NCBI RefSeq assembly: GCF_001950255.1
Contig: NZ_BDJK01000015.1
Location: 1-46,413 of the forward strand
From: Carboxydothermus pertinax
GTDB lineage: Bacteria; Bacillota; Z-2901; Carboxydothermales; Carboxydothermaceae
DNA: 46,413 nt
Reading direction: 5' to 3'
Part shown: positions 1 through 8,920 of the stretch, piece after piece
Layout: every line of letters starts with the position of its first letter
How positions within the stretch are numbered: position 1 is the stretch's first letter
Translations under genes and position numbers: made by a program
Notes under the pieces: model-generated
Told to the model about the DNA's origin: nothing
The model's database searches: none
Seen by the model: the letters and a program-made list of their open reading frames with translations, nothing else

Positions 1-109
1 CACTTTAATAATACCCGAGGGATACCCACCTTTTTCAATGCCTGTTTTAGCTTAAAAAAATATTGTGAACGATTCTCTGGCCTATCTACAATGGTAATTA
101 AAAAAATAC

Positions 110-138
110 TTGACATTAACGACGAAATGTAATATTAT
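110..138 (+). promoter_or_regulatory. SigA-type promoter of the csoR-copZ-copA operon
   Basis: A perfect -35 TTGACA (110-115) is followed after 17 nt by TATTAT (133-138). Transcription should start near 145. The 109 bases upstream show no gene I can support. Confidence 0.8.
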
Positions 139-151
139 AAAAGCAAATAAA

Positions 152-168
152 ATACCCCCGGGGGGTAT
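152..168 (+). promoter_or_regulatory. Probable CsoR operator
   Basis: The near-palindrome ATACCCCCGGGGGGTAT lies just downstream of the -10 box and directly before the csoR ribosome binding site (GGAGGT, 170-175). CsoR operators of Gram-positive copper operons are G/C-tract inverted repeats flanked by TA, which this matches. Binding here would block early elongation or initiation, so the operon would be autorepressed and released by Cu(I). The site assignment is inference from motif and context. Confidence 0.75.
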
Positions 169-179
169 AGGAGGTGCAA

Positions 180-446
180 ATGTACGTTCGCGATAAAGAA
201 GGCATCTTAAGACGATTAAAGCTTTTGGAAGGACAAATTAGAGGCATTGCTAAGATGGTAGAAGAAGACCGCTACTGTATTGATATTTTAAACCAGATTG
301 AGGCTTGTAAAGGTGCGCTGGAAAAGGTTGCCCTTTTAGTTTTGGAAGGCCATTTAAAAGGCTGTGTAAAAAGGGCAATAAAGACCGGCGAGGAAGAGCC
401 GGTGATTCAAGAGCTGTTAGAGGTTTTAGATAAATTTATTAAATAA
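180..446 (+). CDS. csoR: Copper-sensing transcriptional repressor CsoR
   Basis: This is an 88-aa all-helical repressor of the CsoR/RcnR family, which binds DNA when metal-free and lets go on Cu(I) binding. The Cu(I) ligand set of the family is visible as Cys33, His58 and Cys62, with the same spacing as the Cys-His-Cys triad of the M. tuberculosis protein. I chose ATG 180 because GGAGG (170-174) sits 5 nt upstream; the in-frame GTG at 174 overlaps that ribosome binding site. It is the first gene of the copper operon, preceded by its likely own operator and followed by copZ after 16 nt, so it should autoregulate the efflux genes. Confidence 0.93.
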   Translation: MYVRDKEGILRRLKLLEGQIRGIAKMVEEDRYCIDILNQIEACKGALEKVALLVLEGHLKGCVKRAIKTGEEEPVIQELLEVLDKFIK

Positions 447-462
447 AGGGGGACGAGTTATC

Positions 463-714
463 ATGTGTGAAACTTGTGGAGCTCACAGCCACAATGCTGA
501 GCAAACGGTAGTTTTAAAAGTTGAGGGCATGACCTGCAACCACTGCAAAATGTCGGTGGAAAAGGCCCTCTATAAGGTAGAAGGGGTTAAAATGGCCGCT
601 GTAAATTTAGCCGAAGGGCTAGCAACGGTTTTATTTGACCCTAACTTAGCTACTGTTGAGCAAATGAAATTAGCGGTAGAAAAAGCAGGTTACGAAGTTG
701 TAGGGGTACAATAA
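463..714 (+). CDS. copZ: Copper chaperone CopZ (HMA domain)
   Basis: This 83-aa cytosolic protein carries one heavy-metal-associated ferredoxin-like domain from about residue 16, with the Cu(I) motif GMTCNHC. It should carry Cu(I) to the N-terminal domains of CopA and to CsoR. The first 15 residues are an extension not usual for a CopZ: they contain CETC and HSH, a possible extra thiol/histidine metal site. An AGGGGG ribosome binding site lies 10 nt before ATG 463. A terminator-like hairpin begins inside the last codons. Confidence 0.9.
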   Translation: MCETCGAHSHNAEQTVVLKVEGMTCNHCKMSVEKALYKVEGVKMAAVNLAEGLATVLFDPNLATVEQMKLAVEKAGYEVVGVQ

Positions 715-730
715 AACGTACCCCTTTTTT
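703..730 (+). terminator. Terminator-like hairpin at the copZ stop codon
   Basis: GGGGTAC (703-709) pairs with GTACCCC (718-724) across an 8-nt loop, followed by six T. The copZ stop codon lies in the loop. It lies between two genes of one apparent operon, so it may cut transcription partly and give more copZ than copA message. The alternative is full termination with a separate copA promoter, but I see no convincing one in 731-770. Confidence 0.6.
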
Positions 731-777
731 AACACAAAAAATTAATTAGGCGTTTAGACGCAAATTTTGGGACGGTG

Positions 778-3288
778 ATGGCTATGGAGACGGTTAATTT
801 AAAAGTTTACGGGATGAGCTGTGCAGCTTGCGTGAAAAAGGTAGAAAAGGGTGTATCGGGAATTCCCGGGGTAGAGCAGGTAGTGGTAAATCTCATCAAT
901 AATCAGGTAGCAGTAAAATATGACCCGGGAAAAACTGGTATTAAAGATTTTGCAACGGTCATTGAGGAATTAGGCTATGAGATGGGAGTTAATGACTACA
1001 AGTTCCGGGTGGAAGGCATGACTTGCGCTGCTTGCGTACAGAAAGTGGAAAAAGTGGCCCGGGGCTTTAATGGCGTCCTGGAAGCCACTGTGAATTTGCC
1101 GGCACAAACGCTTACGGTTAAAGCTTACGAAGGGGTTTTAGATGTTGGACGCCTTAAGAGGGAAATCCGGGAACTGGGGTATGAAATCTTTAATTATGAG
1201 GAAATTGACCCCTTGGCCAGGGAGCGAGAAGCCCGGGAAAAGGAAATTCGCCATCAAAGGCTAAAAATGCTGGTGGTCTGGCCGTTGGCGCTGTTGGCAA
1301 TGCTGGGAACGATGCATAATTTATGGATTTTTAAATATTTCGTGCCGGAATTTTTGGGAAACAACTATTTCTTAATGGCCATAACCACGCCGGTGGTTAT
1401 TTATGGTGGTTATGAGTTTTTTGTTAAAAGTTATCAGGGTTTAAAACGCGGAGTTACCGATATGAACCTTTTGTATGCTACCGGTATTGGCTCAGCCTAT
1501 ATAATTGCAGTGATTAATACCTTATTTCCAAAAGCTGGTTTTGGCGGACCCAAAGCTACTTTCTTTGAATCTGCCGCTCTTTTGACTGCATTTATTATCC
1601 TGGGGCGGTATTTAGAAGCTTTAACCCGGGGCAGAACTTCGGAAGCTTTAAGAAAATTAATCAGTTTAAAACCAAAAACTGCCCGGGTGCTAATTGACGG
1701 TGCGGAGAAGGAAATTCCTGCTGATGAGGTGGAGATTGGTGATTTGGTAGTAGTGCGACCCGGGGAGACGATCCCGGTGGACGGGGTTGTTGAGCGGGGA
1801 ACGGCTGCTGTGGACGAATCAATGTTGACCGGTGAAAGTCTACCCGTGGATAAAGAAGAAGGAAGTCATGTTTTGGGAGGCAGTATCATAAAAACCGGTG
1901 CTTTAACCATCAAAGCAACTCGGGTGGGAAAAGAAACTTCGTTATCCCGGATAATAAAACTTATGGAAGAAGCTCAAACTACCAAAGCTCCTTTGCAAAA
2001 TCTTGCCGATGTGGTGGCGGGAAACTTTATTCTGGGCGTGCATTTACTCGCGCTGGCCGCGTTTTTCTTCTGGTTTTTTTACGGCTACCAGGCGTTTTTC
2101 ACTCCTGAAACCCGCTTTTTAATGTCTCCCGCGAAGATTGCCGAAGTAGGGGTTTTTGGTTTTTCCATGCTGGTAAGCTTAACGGTGCTGGTAATTTCCT
2201 GCCCCTGTGCAGTGGGCCTTGCTATGCCCAGTGCTATCATGGCGGGGACCGGTAAAGGAGCCGAATACGGAGTTTTGTTTAAAAACGCCGAGGTAATTGA
2301 AAAAATGACCAAAGTAAAAGTAATAGCCTTTGATAAAACCGGCACCATTACCAAAGGAGAGCCGGAAGTGACGGATCTCATTCCTTTCGAAATAAACGAA
2401 CAGCAACTGCTTGAACTTGCTGGAGTAGCCGAAAAATTATCGGAGCATCCCCTGGCTCAGGCCATCGTCAAAAAATACCGCGAGGTAAACAAGGCTGAGC
2501 CTGCAGAGCCTACGACCTTTCATAATATACCAGGAAAAGGAATTATTGCTTCCTTTGCCCGCGTCAATATTCTGGCGGGGAGTGAAAAGTTTCTGCTGGA
2601 AAACAATGTCGATACGGCGCTTACCAGAGAAATTGCCGAAAAACTAAAAGCTGAAGGGAAAACCCTGGTTTATTTTGCTGCCGATCATCGGTTAGTCGGA
2701 GTTATAGCCCTTGCTGATACCGTTAAAGAAAGTTCCGCCAAAGCAATTGAACTTTTAAAGAGAAAAGGATACATTCCGGTAATGCTGACCGGGGATAATG
2801 AAGTTACCGCCAGGGCTATTGCCCAAAAGGTGGGAATTTCCGAAGTGGTGGCCGGCGTCTTACCCGAAGGCAAGGTGGAAGCAATTAAAACTTATCAGGA
2901 GAAGGGATATCTGGTAGCCATGGCGGGGGACGGTATCAACGATGCACCTGCCTTAACAGCTTCCGATGTGGGGATAGCCATGGGTACCGGTACTGACATT
3001 GCCAAGGAAGCTGGAGAAGTGGTTGTGGTAAAAGGGGACCTATTAGATATTGTCAATGCTTTAGACATTGCCCGGGCAACTTTTGGTAAAGTCAAGCAAA
3101 ATTTCTTCTGGGCTTTTGTGTATAACACCCTGGGAATACCTTTTGCAGCGGGAGTCTTTTATCCCTTCACCCATTCCCTGGTAAGCCCGGAGCTGGCTGC
3201 TCTACTGATGGCTTTTAGCTCGGTGTCGGTGACCTTAAATACTCTACTCTTAAAAAGATTTAAGCCTTCCGGAAAGGCGGTGGTGTAA
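778..3288 (+). CDS. copA: Copper-exporting P1B-type ATPase CopA
   Basis: This 836-aa membrane pump uses ATP to move Cu(I) out of the cytoplasm. There are two N-terminal HMA domains with GMSCAAC (Cys15, Cys18) and GMTCAAC (Cys83, Cys86). The transmembrane part from about residue 160 holds the ion-path motif CPC (475-477). The cytoplasmic loops hold TGES, the phosphorylated DKTGT (Asp519), SEHPLA and GDGINDAP. Two C-terminal membrane helices close the protein. ATG 778 is chosen from GGGA at 769; GTG 775 and ATG 784 are also in frame. It is the effector of the csoR-copZ operon. Confidence 0.96.
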   Translation: MAMETVNLKVYGMSCAACVKKVEKGVSGIPGVEQVVVNLINNQVAVKYDPGKTGIKDFATVIEELGYEMGVNDYKFRVEGMTCAACVQKVEKVARGFNGVLEATVNLPAQTLTVKAYEGVLDVGRLKREIRELGYEIFNYEEIDPLAREREAREKEIRHQRLKMLVVWPLALLAMLGTMHNLWIFKYFVPEFLGNNYFLMAITTPVVIYGGYEFFVKSYQGLKRGVTDMNLLYATGIGSAYIIAVINTLFPKAGFGGPKATFFESAALLTAFIILGRYLEALTRGRTSEALRKLISLKPKTARVLIDGAEKEIPADEVEIGDLVVVRPGETIPVDGVVERGTAAVDESMLTGESLPVDKEEGSHVLGGSIIKTGALTIKATRVGKETSLSRIIKLMEEAQTTKAPLQNLADVVAGNFILGVHLLALAAFFFWFFYGYQAFFTPETRFLMSPAKIAEVGVFGFSMLVSLTVLVISCPCAVGLAMPSAIMAGTGKGAEYGVLFKNAEVIEKMTKVKVIAFDKTGTITKGEPEVTDLIPFEINEQQLLELAGVAEKLSEHPLAQAIVKKYREVNKAEPAEPTTFHNIPGKGIIASFARVNILAGSEKFLLENNVDTALTREIAEKLKAEGKTLVYFAADHRLVGVIALADTVKESSAKAIELLKRKGYIPVMLTGDNEVTARAIAQKVGISEVVAGVLPEGKVEAIKTYQEKGYLVAMAGDGINDAPALTASDVGIAMGTGTDIAKEAGEVVVVKGDLLDIVNALDIARATFGKVKQNFFWAFVYNTLGIPFAAGVFYPFTHSLVSPELAALLMAFSSVSVTLNTLLLKRFKPSGKAVV

Positions 3289-3495
3289 ATGACCGAGCAA
3301 GAGGCTTTAAAGAAAAGCCGCGTAGTGTACTGGACGTTATCATTATTAACGGGTTTACTCTTTTTGGGGCTGGCTTTCTTAACGGGTAACTACCGGCCAA
3401 CAGAGTTAATTGGCGGTTTTCTATGGGTAACTTTTTTAATGCTGATAGTTACAATGCCATTGGTGATACCGTATTATAAAAATAAGGCAAAATAA
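3289..3495 (+). CDS. Small two-helix membrane protein of the copper operon
   Basis: This 68-aa protein has no family I recognise. It has a charged N-terminus (residues 1-11), two hydrophobic stretches (about 12-32 and 38-62) and a lysine-rich tail, so it is probably a hairpin in the membrane with both ends in the cytoplasm. Its ATG follows the copA stop codon directly with no gap, which suggests translational coupling and a role next to the pump. It could be a small pump partner or stabiliser; that is inference from position only. A strong terminator follows it. Confidence 0.7.
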   Translation: MTEQEALKKSRVVYWTLSLLTGLLFLGLAFLTGNYRPTELIGGFLWVTFLMLIVTMPLVIPYYKNKAK

Positions 3496-3500
3496 AATTA

Positions 3501-3537
3501 AGGGCTGACCGCTAAAAAACCGGTTCAGCCCTTTTTT
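3501..3537 (+). terminator. Intrinsic terminator of the copper operon
   Basis: AGGGCTGA-CCG (3501-3511) pairs with CGG-T-TCAGCCCT (3521-3532) with one bulged base, followed by a T run. It ends the csoR-copA operon. The stretch 3538-3717 has no gene; I see only weak promoter-like matches there. Confidence 0.88.
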
Positions 3538-3717
3538 ATTTACTTAAAATGGATTAGAGTTGGATACGGTGATTTGTGGTAAACTACTATTATTATCGAT
3601 TGTCTGCCCGCTTCGGAAGAAAAAATATTTTTTTTTTAAGTAAAGGTAGATTGAAATATGTTAATTGGTGCAGGGATTTAAAAAAATAAGACGAATTTAT
3701 TTATCGAGGTGAAACGT

Positions 3718-4617
3718 ATGTTTGATTTAAGCCCGGAACTCCAAAATAAACTTCGTGAATTAAATAGTTTATTAAAAAACCGCCGGGAAAATTTAAAAAA
3801 CCGGGTGGCCATAAGAGAAATGCTTAAAAAGCGTGGAGCTAAATTTATTAGCCTTAAGAATTATGCCAGCAACGAAAACCTCCTCATTACCGGAATAGAT
3901 GGTTCGGTAAATTACTACGGAGTCTACCCCTATCGCATCTTTTTTTTCCAGGCCTATGCGGCAACTCCAAAAGGCGATAAAATTATAGTAAGCGATGTTA
4001 AAGCACCTTTTTTAGAGGATAAACCAGATGATGATCCCAAAGATCGTGTGCTGCCGGCTTTAGAGCTTGAAGCTTCTTTAAAAGCAATAGACCGGTTTAA
4101 GCCGGATGTAATGCTTTTTGATGGGGGGTTTATCCGTTACCGCCGGCACGCTCCCGAAAGGTGGGAACAGGTGGAAAAGGCCCTTTTGGAAAAAGATGTC
4201 TTAGGAATTGGAATTATTGAAGAAGCCCAGTCTCAGGCAATTGCCAAAATCTTAACCGACCGGATAGGGATTTACGACCGGGAAATTCTTTTTGGCCTAT
4301 TAAACCCCGGAGAGGCGCTTTTCTTTGACGAAACCTTAAAAGAAGGTTTCTTTACGGTTTTTGCAAGACTTAGCAGGCATCCCCAGGCTATTGCGGTGGA
4401 TTTTTTAGAGAGTCAAAAAGAGCGGGCGAAGATGGCTTTAGAGCTTTTATATGCTCTAACTCCAGAAGGTTCTCGCGGAATTCCTTTTTTCCTTGATGTC
4501 ATCGATTCCAAGACTAAATTATCGAAAGAAACGGTAGAGATACTCCTTGCTTCTTGTTTTGACCGGGAAATCTTAGAGTTATACTTACGACCGCTTCGGG
4601 AAGAGCGGCTGCTTTAA
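3718..4617 (+). CDS. nurA: NurA-type 5'-3' nuclease
   Basis: This 299-aa protein fits the NurA family: Mn-dependent single- and double-strand exonuclease/endonuclease that works bound to the HerA helicase in DNA-end resection. The two conserved acidic sites are visible: GIDGS (Asp61) and LFDGG (Asp135), spaced like Asp58 and Asp133 of the archaeal enzyme. ATG 3718 is chosen because GAGGTGA (3706-3712) precedes it; GTG 3709 lies within that ribosome binding site. herA starts 16 nt after the stop codon. This is the first gene of a nurA-herA-mre11-rad50-like operon. Confidence 0.88.
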   Translation: MFDLSPELQNKLRELNSLLKNRRENLKNRVAIREMLKKRGAKFISLKNYASNENLLITGIDGSVNYYGVYPYRIFFFQAYAATPKGDKIIVSDVKAPFLEDKPDDDPKDRVLPALELEASLKAIDRFKPDVMLFDGGFIRYRRHAPERWEQVEKALLEKDVLGIGIIEEAQSQAIAKILTDRIGIYDREILFGLLNPGEALFFDETLKEGFFTVFARLSRHPQAIAVDFLESQKERAKMALELLYALTPEGSRGIPFFLDVIDSKTKLSKETVEILLASCFDREILELYLRPLREERLL

Positions 4618-4633
4618 AGGGGGTGAATATGTC

Positions 4634-6487
4634 TTGCGCGTTATTGGTATTAGTACCCAGCAGTTTGTTTATCTGGCTTCGGAGAAAAAGAAGTTTTCGG
4701 TAAATGAAATCTTAATTGTAGAAGATCCCGATTTAGGGAATTTACGTGGGGTAGTAATTGAAGCCAAATCTCTAAACCGCTATCTTCCCTTATCTTTTGA
4801 GAAAGGTGCGGTTTTAGACCAAAAAGTTTTGGAGAGCTTAACAAAACTTGGGTTTAATCTTGGAGAAGAGGAAGTAAATATTGCTTATGTGCGCTTGTTA
4901 GATACGGCATCCTTTCCCATAAAAGTAGGAGCAAGCGCCCGGATCCCAACTTTTGCGGAAGTTTCTGACCTTTTGGTACGACAAACCCCGGATAAAGGAC
5001 TTATCTTAGGAGAAATTGCCGGTAGTGAAGCTTTAGGCCCACTACCGCCGGAATATTCTAATTTGTATTGTCTCTTAGAAAATAACGAGCCAGTAGCAGG
5101 CAGGGGTGTACCTTTTATTTTTGATTATCGTTCCATGGCCGATTACCCTCATGTGGGGATTTTTGGCGGTTCGGGGTCGGGAAAATCCTTTGGTCTAAGG
5201 GTGTTTTTAGAAGAACTGATGGCTAAAAAAATTCCTTGTCTTGTTTTTGACCCCCACGGGGAAATGGAGTTTTCTGAACCCTATCCGGGAATCCCCAAAG
5301 AAATTGCCCGGGACTACCGGGAGCGGTATCTTGCTTTAAAAATCGGTGAAGAAGTGGGGATACGTTTTTCCGACCTTACCACCCCGGAGCTTATAAGCCT
5401 TTTAAATTCAATAAGCGGCATCAGTGAATCGATGGAAAGTGCTGTGGAAGCACTGTTTGAGCCCGGGCGGGACAGTGAGATTACTTTTTCGGATAAATTA
5501 AAAGCTTTAATTGAAGCTTTAGAAAATGAAAAACAGTTTAAAGGCTCAACTCTTTCCGACTATTTAGAAGGGGAAGCTCTGAAAAGGTATCTTTACGTCC
5601 GGGATATTTACGAAAAATATGGCTACCGGGTAAACCAGTACCAGAGCTTAAAAGGTATTCTCTGGCGCTTTGAAAGCTTAAGGGCCAAAAATCTCTTTTC
5701 TAAATCCGTCTCATTAGCCGAATCTGCCCTTTTGCAGAGAAAAACGGTAGTAATTCGAGGAAATTTAAGCCTTCTTAAAATCTATTCGGCGTATATAATA
5801 AGAAAAATGTACTATGCCCGGAGAAATTATGTGGATTTACGCACCTTTGGGGAAGCGGGCGAGTATTTTCCGCCGTTTTTCATTGTTACCGATGAAGCCC
5901 ATAACTTTGCTCCTAAAGGGGATAAGGAAACCCCTACCCGCAGGATATTACGGGAAATAGCCCAGGAAGGACGAAAGTACGGGGTATTCTTAACTCTGGC
6001 GACTCAGCGCCCTGCTTTGTTGGACGAAACCATAACCGCCCAGCTGTCTACCAAATTTATTTTCCGCACGGTCCGAGCAACTGACATTGGCACCATCCGC
6101 GAGGAAACCGATATTACCGGGGAAGAAGCGGCGAAACTTCCCTACCTGCCTTCGGGTTTAGCTTATATAAGCTCTGCCTGGATTGGAAGGACCATCCCGG
6201 TGAAAATCCGGGCAACTCATACTAAAAGCCCGTACACCGAAAATCCCTTTGATGAACTAATAGAGCAGGGAAGTAAAGCTGATGAGAAATTATTTGCTGC
6301 CATAAAAAAGTTTCTTCCCCTTAAAACCACTTCACTAAATGCTCTTTTACCTTATATTGGTGATGAATTAGGAAAGGAAATAAGTTATGATGAGGTTTTA
6401 ACTTTTTTAAATGACCAGGTGGAAAAAGGTATCCTTATTAAAACAGATCACAACCCTTTTGGTTACGAGTATGCCTTAAAGGAGTAG
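4634..6487 (+). CDS. herA: HerA-type hexameric DNA translocase/helicase
   Basis: This 617-aa FtsK/HerA-superfamily ATPase has an N-terminal beta-rich HAS-barrel-like region (about 1-110), Walker A GGSGSGKS (178-185) and a Walker B ending in Asp420-Glu421 (IVTDEAHN), followed by an arginine-rich region with LATQRP typical of HerA. Together with NurA it should unwind and degrade DNA ends. The start is TTG 4634 with AAAGGGGGTGA 8 nt upstream; the nearby ATG at 4629 is out of frame. The C-terminal region of about 80 residues reads as a small helical winged domain. mre11 follows after 5 nt. Confidence 0.9.
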   Translation: MRVIGISTQQFVYLASEKKKFSVNEILIVEDPDLGNLRGVVIEAKSLNRYLPLSFEKGAVLDQKVLESLTKLGFNLGEEEVNIAYVRLLDTASFPIKVGASARIPTFAEVSDLLVRQTPDKGLILGEIAGSEALGPLPPEYSNLYCLLENNEPVAGRGVPFIFDYRSMADYPHVGIFGGSGSGKSFGLRVFLEELMAKKIPCLVFDPHGEMEFSEPYPGIPKEIARDYRERYLALKIGEEVGIRFSDLTTPELISLLNSISGISESMESAVEALFEPGRDSEITFSDKLKALIEALENEKQFKGSTLSDYLEGEALKRYLYVRDIYEKYGYRVNQYQSLKGILWRFESLRAKNLFSKSVSLAESALLQRKTVVIRGNLSLLKIYSAYIIRKMYYARRNYVDLRTFGEAGEYFPPFFIVTDEAHNFAPKGDKETPTRRILREIAQEGRKYGVFLTLATQRPALLDETITAQLSTKFIFRTVRATDIGTIREETDITGEEAAKLPYLPSGLAYISSAWIGRTIPVKIRATHTKSPYTENPFDELIEQGSKADEKLFAAIKKFLPLKTTSLNALLPYIGDELGKEISYDEVLTFLNDQVEKGILIKTDHNPFGYEYALKE

Positions 6488-6492
6488 AGAAA

Positions 6493-7488
6493 ATGCGCTT
6501 TTTGTATATAACCGATACCCATTTTCGGGGTAATTCGCCCCAGAACCGGCTGGATGATTTTCCGCAAACTTTACGCAAAAAAATGGAGGAAGTGGTCCAA
6601 ACGGCCCAAAGCTTTCAGGTAGATGCGGTTTTTCATGGGGGCGATTTATTTGAAGTACCCAACCCTGCCATTAATGTGGTGGGCGATGTGGTGCGTTTTT
6701 TAAAAGATCTGAGAAAGCCTTTTTACATTGTTCCCGGTAACCATGATCTTTTCGGTCAAAATCCCCAAACTTTAAGTCGCACCATGCTGGGGTTACTGGG
6801 GCAGGTGGGGCTTATAAAAATTCTAGAAGCTGGAGAAAAAGTGTTTTTTGAAGAGAACGGGATAAAACTCCAGCTTACCGGTCAGGGATACCACTTTGAC
6901 CTTGATACCGAACGCGGCCGGGAAGGCTATCTGGTAAAAAATAAAGAAGCGGATTTAGCTATCCACATCGTTCACGGGATGCTGTTAGATCGGCCGTTTC
7001 TCCAGACAGTGGCTTATACCTTAATTGATGATATAAAAGATACCCAGGCCGATTTAACTTTAACCGGTCATGCTCACTTAGGTTTTAAAGAAGTTACCGT
7101 AAATCACCGCAAATTTTTAAATCCCGGGGCCTTGGTCCGGACTACTGTACTGGCAGCGGAAGTAAACCGTAGGCCGCAGATGGTTTTAATTGAAGCAGGG
7201 AGAGACGGGATTACGACAAAGCTTTTACCTCTAAAGTCTGCCCTTCCCGGGGAGCAGGTCTTAAATATTGAAAAAGCAACGGAAATGAAACTAAGAGAAG
7301 AACGGCTGGCCCGGATAAAAAGCGAAGTGCGCACCTCCGGCGATTTTCGAAGCCTAAAACTGGAAAACATCTTAAAAGAAATCGCCCAAAAAGAGCAACT
7401 TCCCGAAGAAGTCCGGATTGAGGCAATTAAGCGTATAGCGCAAGCCGAAATAGAAATGGCCCGGGAGGGTGGGGAAGATGTATCTTGA
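6493..7488 (+). CDS. Mre11/SbcD-like metallophosphoesterase nuclease
   Basis: This 331-aa calcineurin-like phosphoesterase has all family metal sites: DTH (Asp8, His10), GGD (Asp51), GNHD (83-85, with His84 catalytic), an IHIVHGM histidine and TGHAH. In Mre11/SbcD proteins these residues bind two Mn ions for exo- and endonuclease cleavage. The C-terminus (about 255-331) is charged and helical, as expected for the Rad50-binding region. It overlaps the next gene, the Rad50-like N half, by 11 nt. Mre11 sits beside its ATPase partner and beside NurA-HerA, the archaeal arrangement. Confidence 0.88.
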   Translation: MRFLYITDTHFRGNSPQNRLDDFPQTLRKKMEEVVQTAQSFQVDAVFHGGDLFEVPNPAINVVGDVVRFLKDLRKPFYIVPGNHDLFGQNPQTLSRTMLGLLGQVGLIKILEAGEKVFFEENGIKLQLTGQGYHFDLDTERGREGYLVKNKEADLAIHIVHGMLLDRPFLQTVAYTLIDDIKDTQADLTLTGHAHLGFKEVTVNHRKFLNPGALVRTTVLAAEVNRRPQMVLIEAGRDGITTKLLPLKSALPGEQVLNIEKATEMKLREERLARIKSEVRTSGDFRSLKLENILKEIAQKEQLPEEVRIEAIKRIAQAEIEMAREGGEDVS

Positions 7489-8905
7489 AAAATTAATTTT
7501 AGTTAATTTTCAGTCCCATAAGTACACGGAGTTTAATTTTGAGCCAGGCTTAAATGTCATCGTTGGGGAATCGGACCGGGGTAAAACTGCTGTTTTAAGG
7601 GCTTTACGCTGGCTTTTTTATAACGAACCTAAAGGTACAGAGTTTATCCGGGTGGGGGAGAAAGAGGCTCGGGTGACAGCCTATTTTTCCAATGGCTTGA
7701 TTCTTTCCCGGGAAAGAAGTGAGCGGAAAAATCGTTATGTTTTAATGAAGCCCGGGGAAGAACCGGTAGTTTTTGAAAAATTTGGCCAGGAAGTTCCACC
7801 GGAAATTGTTGAAGCTTTAAGGATTCACAAAGTTCGCTTAGATAAAGATTGGGAAGTCGCTTTAAACCTGGGAAGCCAGTTAGAACCTCCCTTTTTACTG
7901 TTTGAATCGGGTACCCGTAAGGCTAAAGCAATTGGCCAATTTCAGGGAGTTCATTTGTTAGATTATGCGGCCAAAAGTGTTTCCCGGGACATTAGAAGTA
8001 TCGATGAGGAAATCCGTTATAAAAACAATGAAATTACTGCCTTAAAGGAGAAACTTACCGAATTTACCGATTTACCGGAATTATTTGCCCAACTAAATAA
8101 CTTAAAAACCCGGAAATTCATTGCTAAAGATGCTTTTGAACGCTTAAATACCTTAAACGCTCTTTGGGAAAATTTAATTCAAACCAAACAAAAGATTAGA
8201 GAAAACCAGCAGATATTAAAAACCTTAGCGACAGTATCCATAGAAAAGTATGAAAAGATTGAAGCCCTTTATAAACATTACCAGGATTTAACCAGGCTAA
8301 AAACTACCTATCAGGGAATTATTTTAAAGAAAGAAGAAGCTATGGAGATTGTTAAACTAACTACTACAATGCCAGAGGTTCAGGAACTTCACAGCGATGC
8401 CTTAAACCTTTACTTTAAGGTTAAAACCTTGCGTCAACTTTTGGAAAAATACCAAAAGAGCAGAGAGCAGAGAAAAAGGCTTATGTTCTTTATCCGCGAA
8501 TTAAAACCTGTAGAGGAGACCAATCAAGAGTACCAAAATCTTTTGCCAAAATATAGATTATGGCAGGATTTGGTTAAAAGTCAGCGGGAGTGGCAAAAGC
8601 TTTTAAAACACAAAAACTACTATGCCGGGATAATTTATAAATACCGGAAAATTCCTGAAGCTTCGCAAAAAGTAAAAGAATTAGAAGAAAAATTAAAACG
8701 ATACGAGGAGTTTTGCCACCTTTTAACTACCCTGCAAACGATAAAACATAAAAAAAAGGAACAGGAGAAAGTAGTTGAAAAAATTACCCGGCAGGTTGTA
8801 AATCTCCAAAATCAGTACCGAGAAGAACTTTTAAAAGCGGGCCGGTGCCCAACCTGTAATACCCCTTTAGATGAAGCAACCGTTCGGAAAATCATTTTTT
8901 CGTAA
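7478..8905 (+). CDS. Rad50/SbcC-like ATPase, N-terminal half ending in a zinc hook
   Basis: This 475-aa protein starts like Rad50/SMC (LVNFQSHK with the Q-loop glutamine) and has a Walker A of form GESDRGKTA at about residues 31-39. A long coiled-coil stretch runs from about 180 to 455. CPTC (457-460) matches the Rad50 zinc hook CxxC, and the protein ends only 15 residues later. It lacks signature, Walker B and H-loop, which are encoded two genes downstream. I chose ATG 7478 with GGGAGG upstream; GTG 7469 is also in frame. A simple frameshift is unlikely because the next gene has its own strong ribosome binding site. Mre11 and the C-half should be its partners. Confidence 0.82.
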   Translation: MYLEKLILVNFQSHKYTEFNFEPGLNVIVGESDRGKTAVLRALRWLFYNEPKGTEFIRVGEKEARVTAYFSNGLILSRERSERKNRYVLMKPGEEPVVFEKFGQEVPPEIVEALRIHKVRLDKDWEVALNLGSQLEPPFLLFESGTRKAKAIGQFQGVHLLDYAAKSVSRDIRSIDEEIRYKNNEITALKEKLTEFTDLPELFAQLNNLKTRKFIAKDAFERLNTLNALWENLIQTKQKIRENQQILKTLATVSIEKYEKIEALYKHYQDLTRLKTTYQGIILKKEEAMEIVKLTTTMPEVQELHSDALNLYFKVKTLRQLLEKYQKSREQRKRLMFFIRELKPVEETNQEYQNLLPKYRLWQDLVKSQREWQKLLKHKNYYAGIIYKYRKIPEASQKVKELEEKLKRYEEFCHLLTTLQTIKHKKKEQEKVVEKITRQVVNLQNQYREELLKAGRCPTCNTPLDEATVRKIIFS

Positions 8906-8920
8906 AAGGGAGGAGATAGA

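Noticed and set aside
4629-4640. ATG at 4629 as herA start
   Set aside because: It is out of frame with herA; TTG 4634 has the right frame and ribosome binding site spacing.
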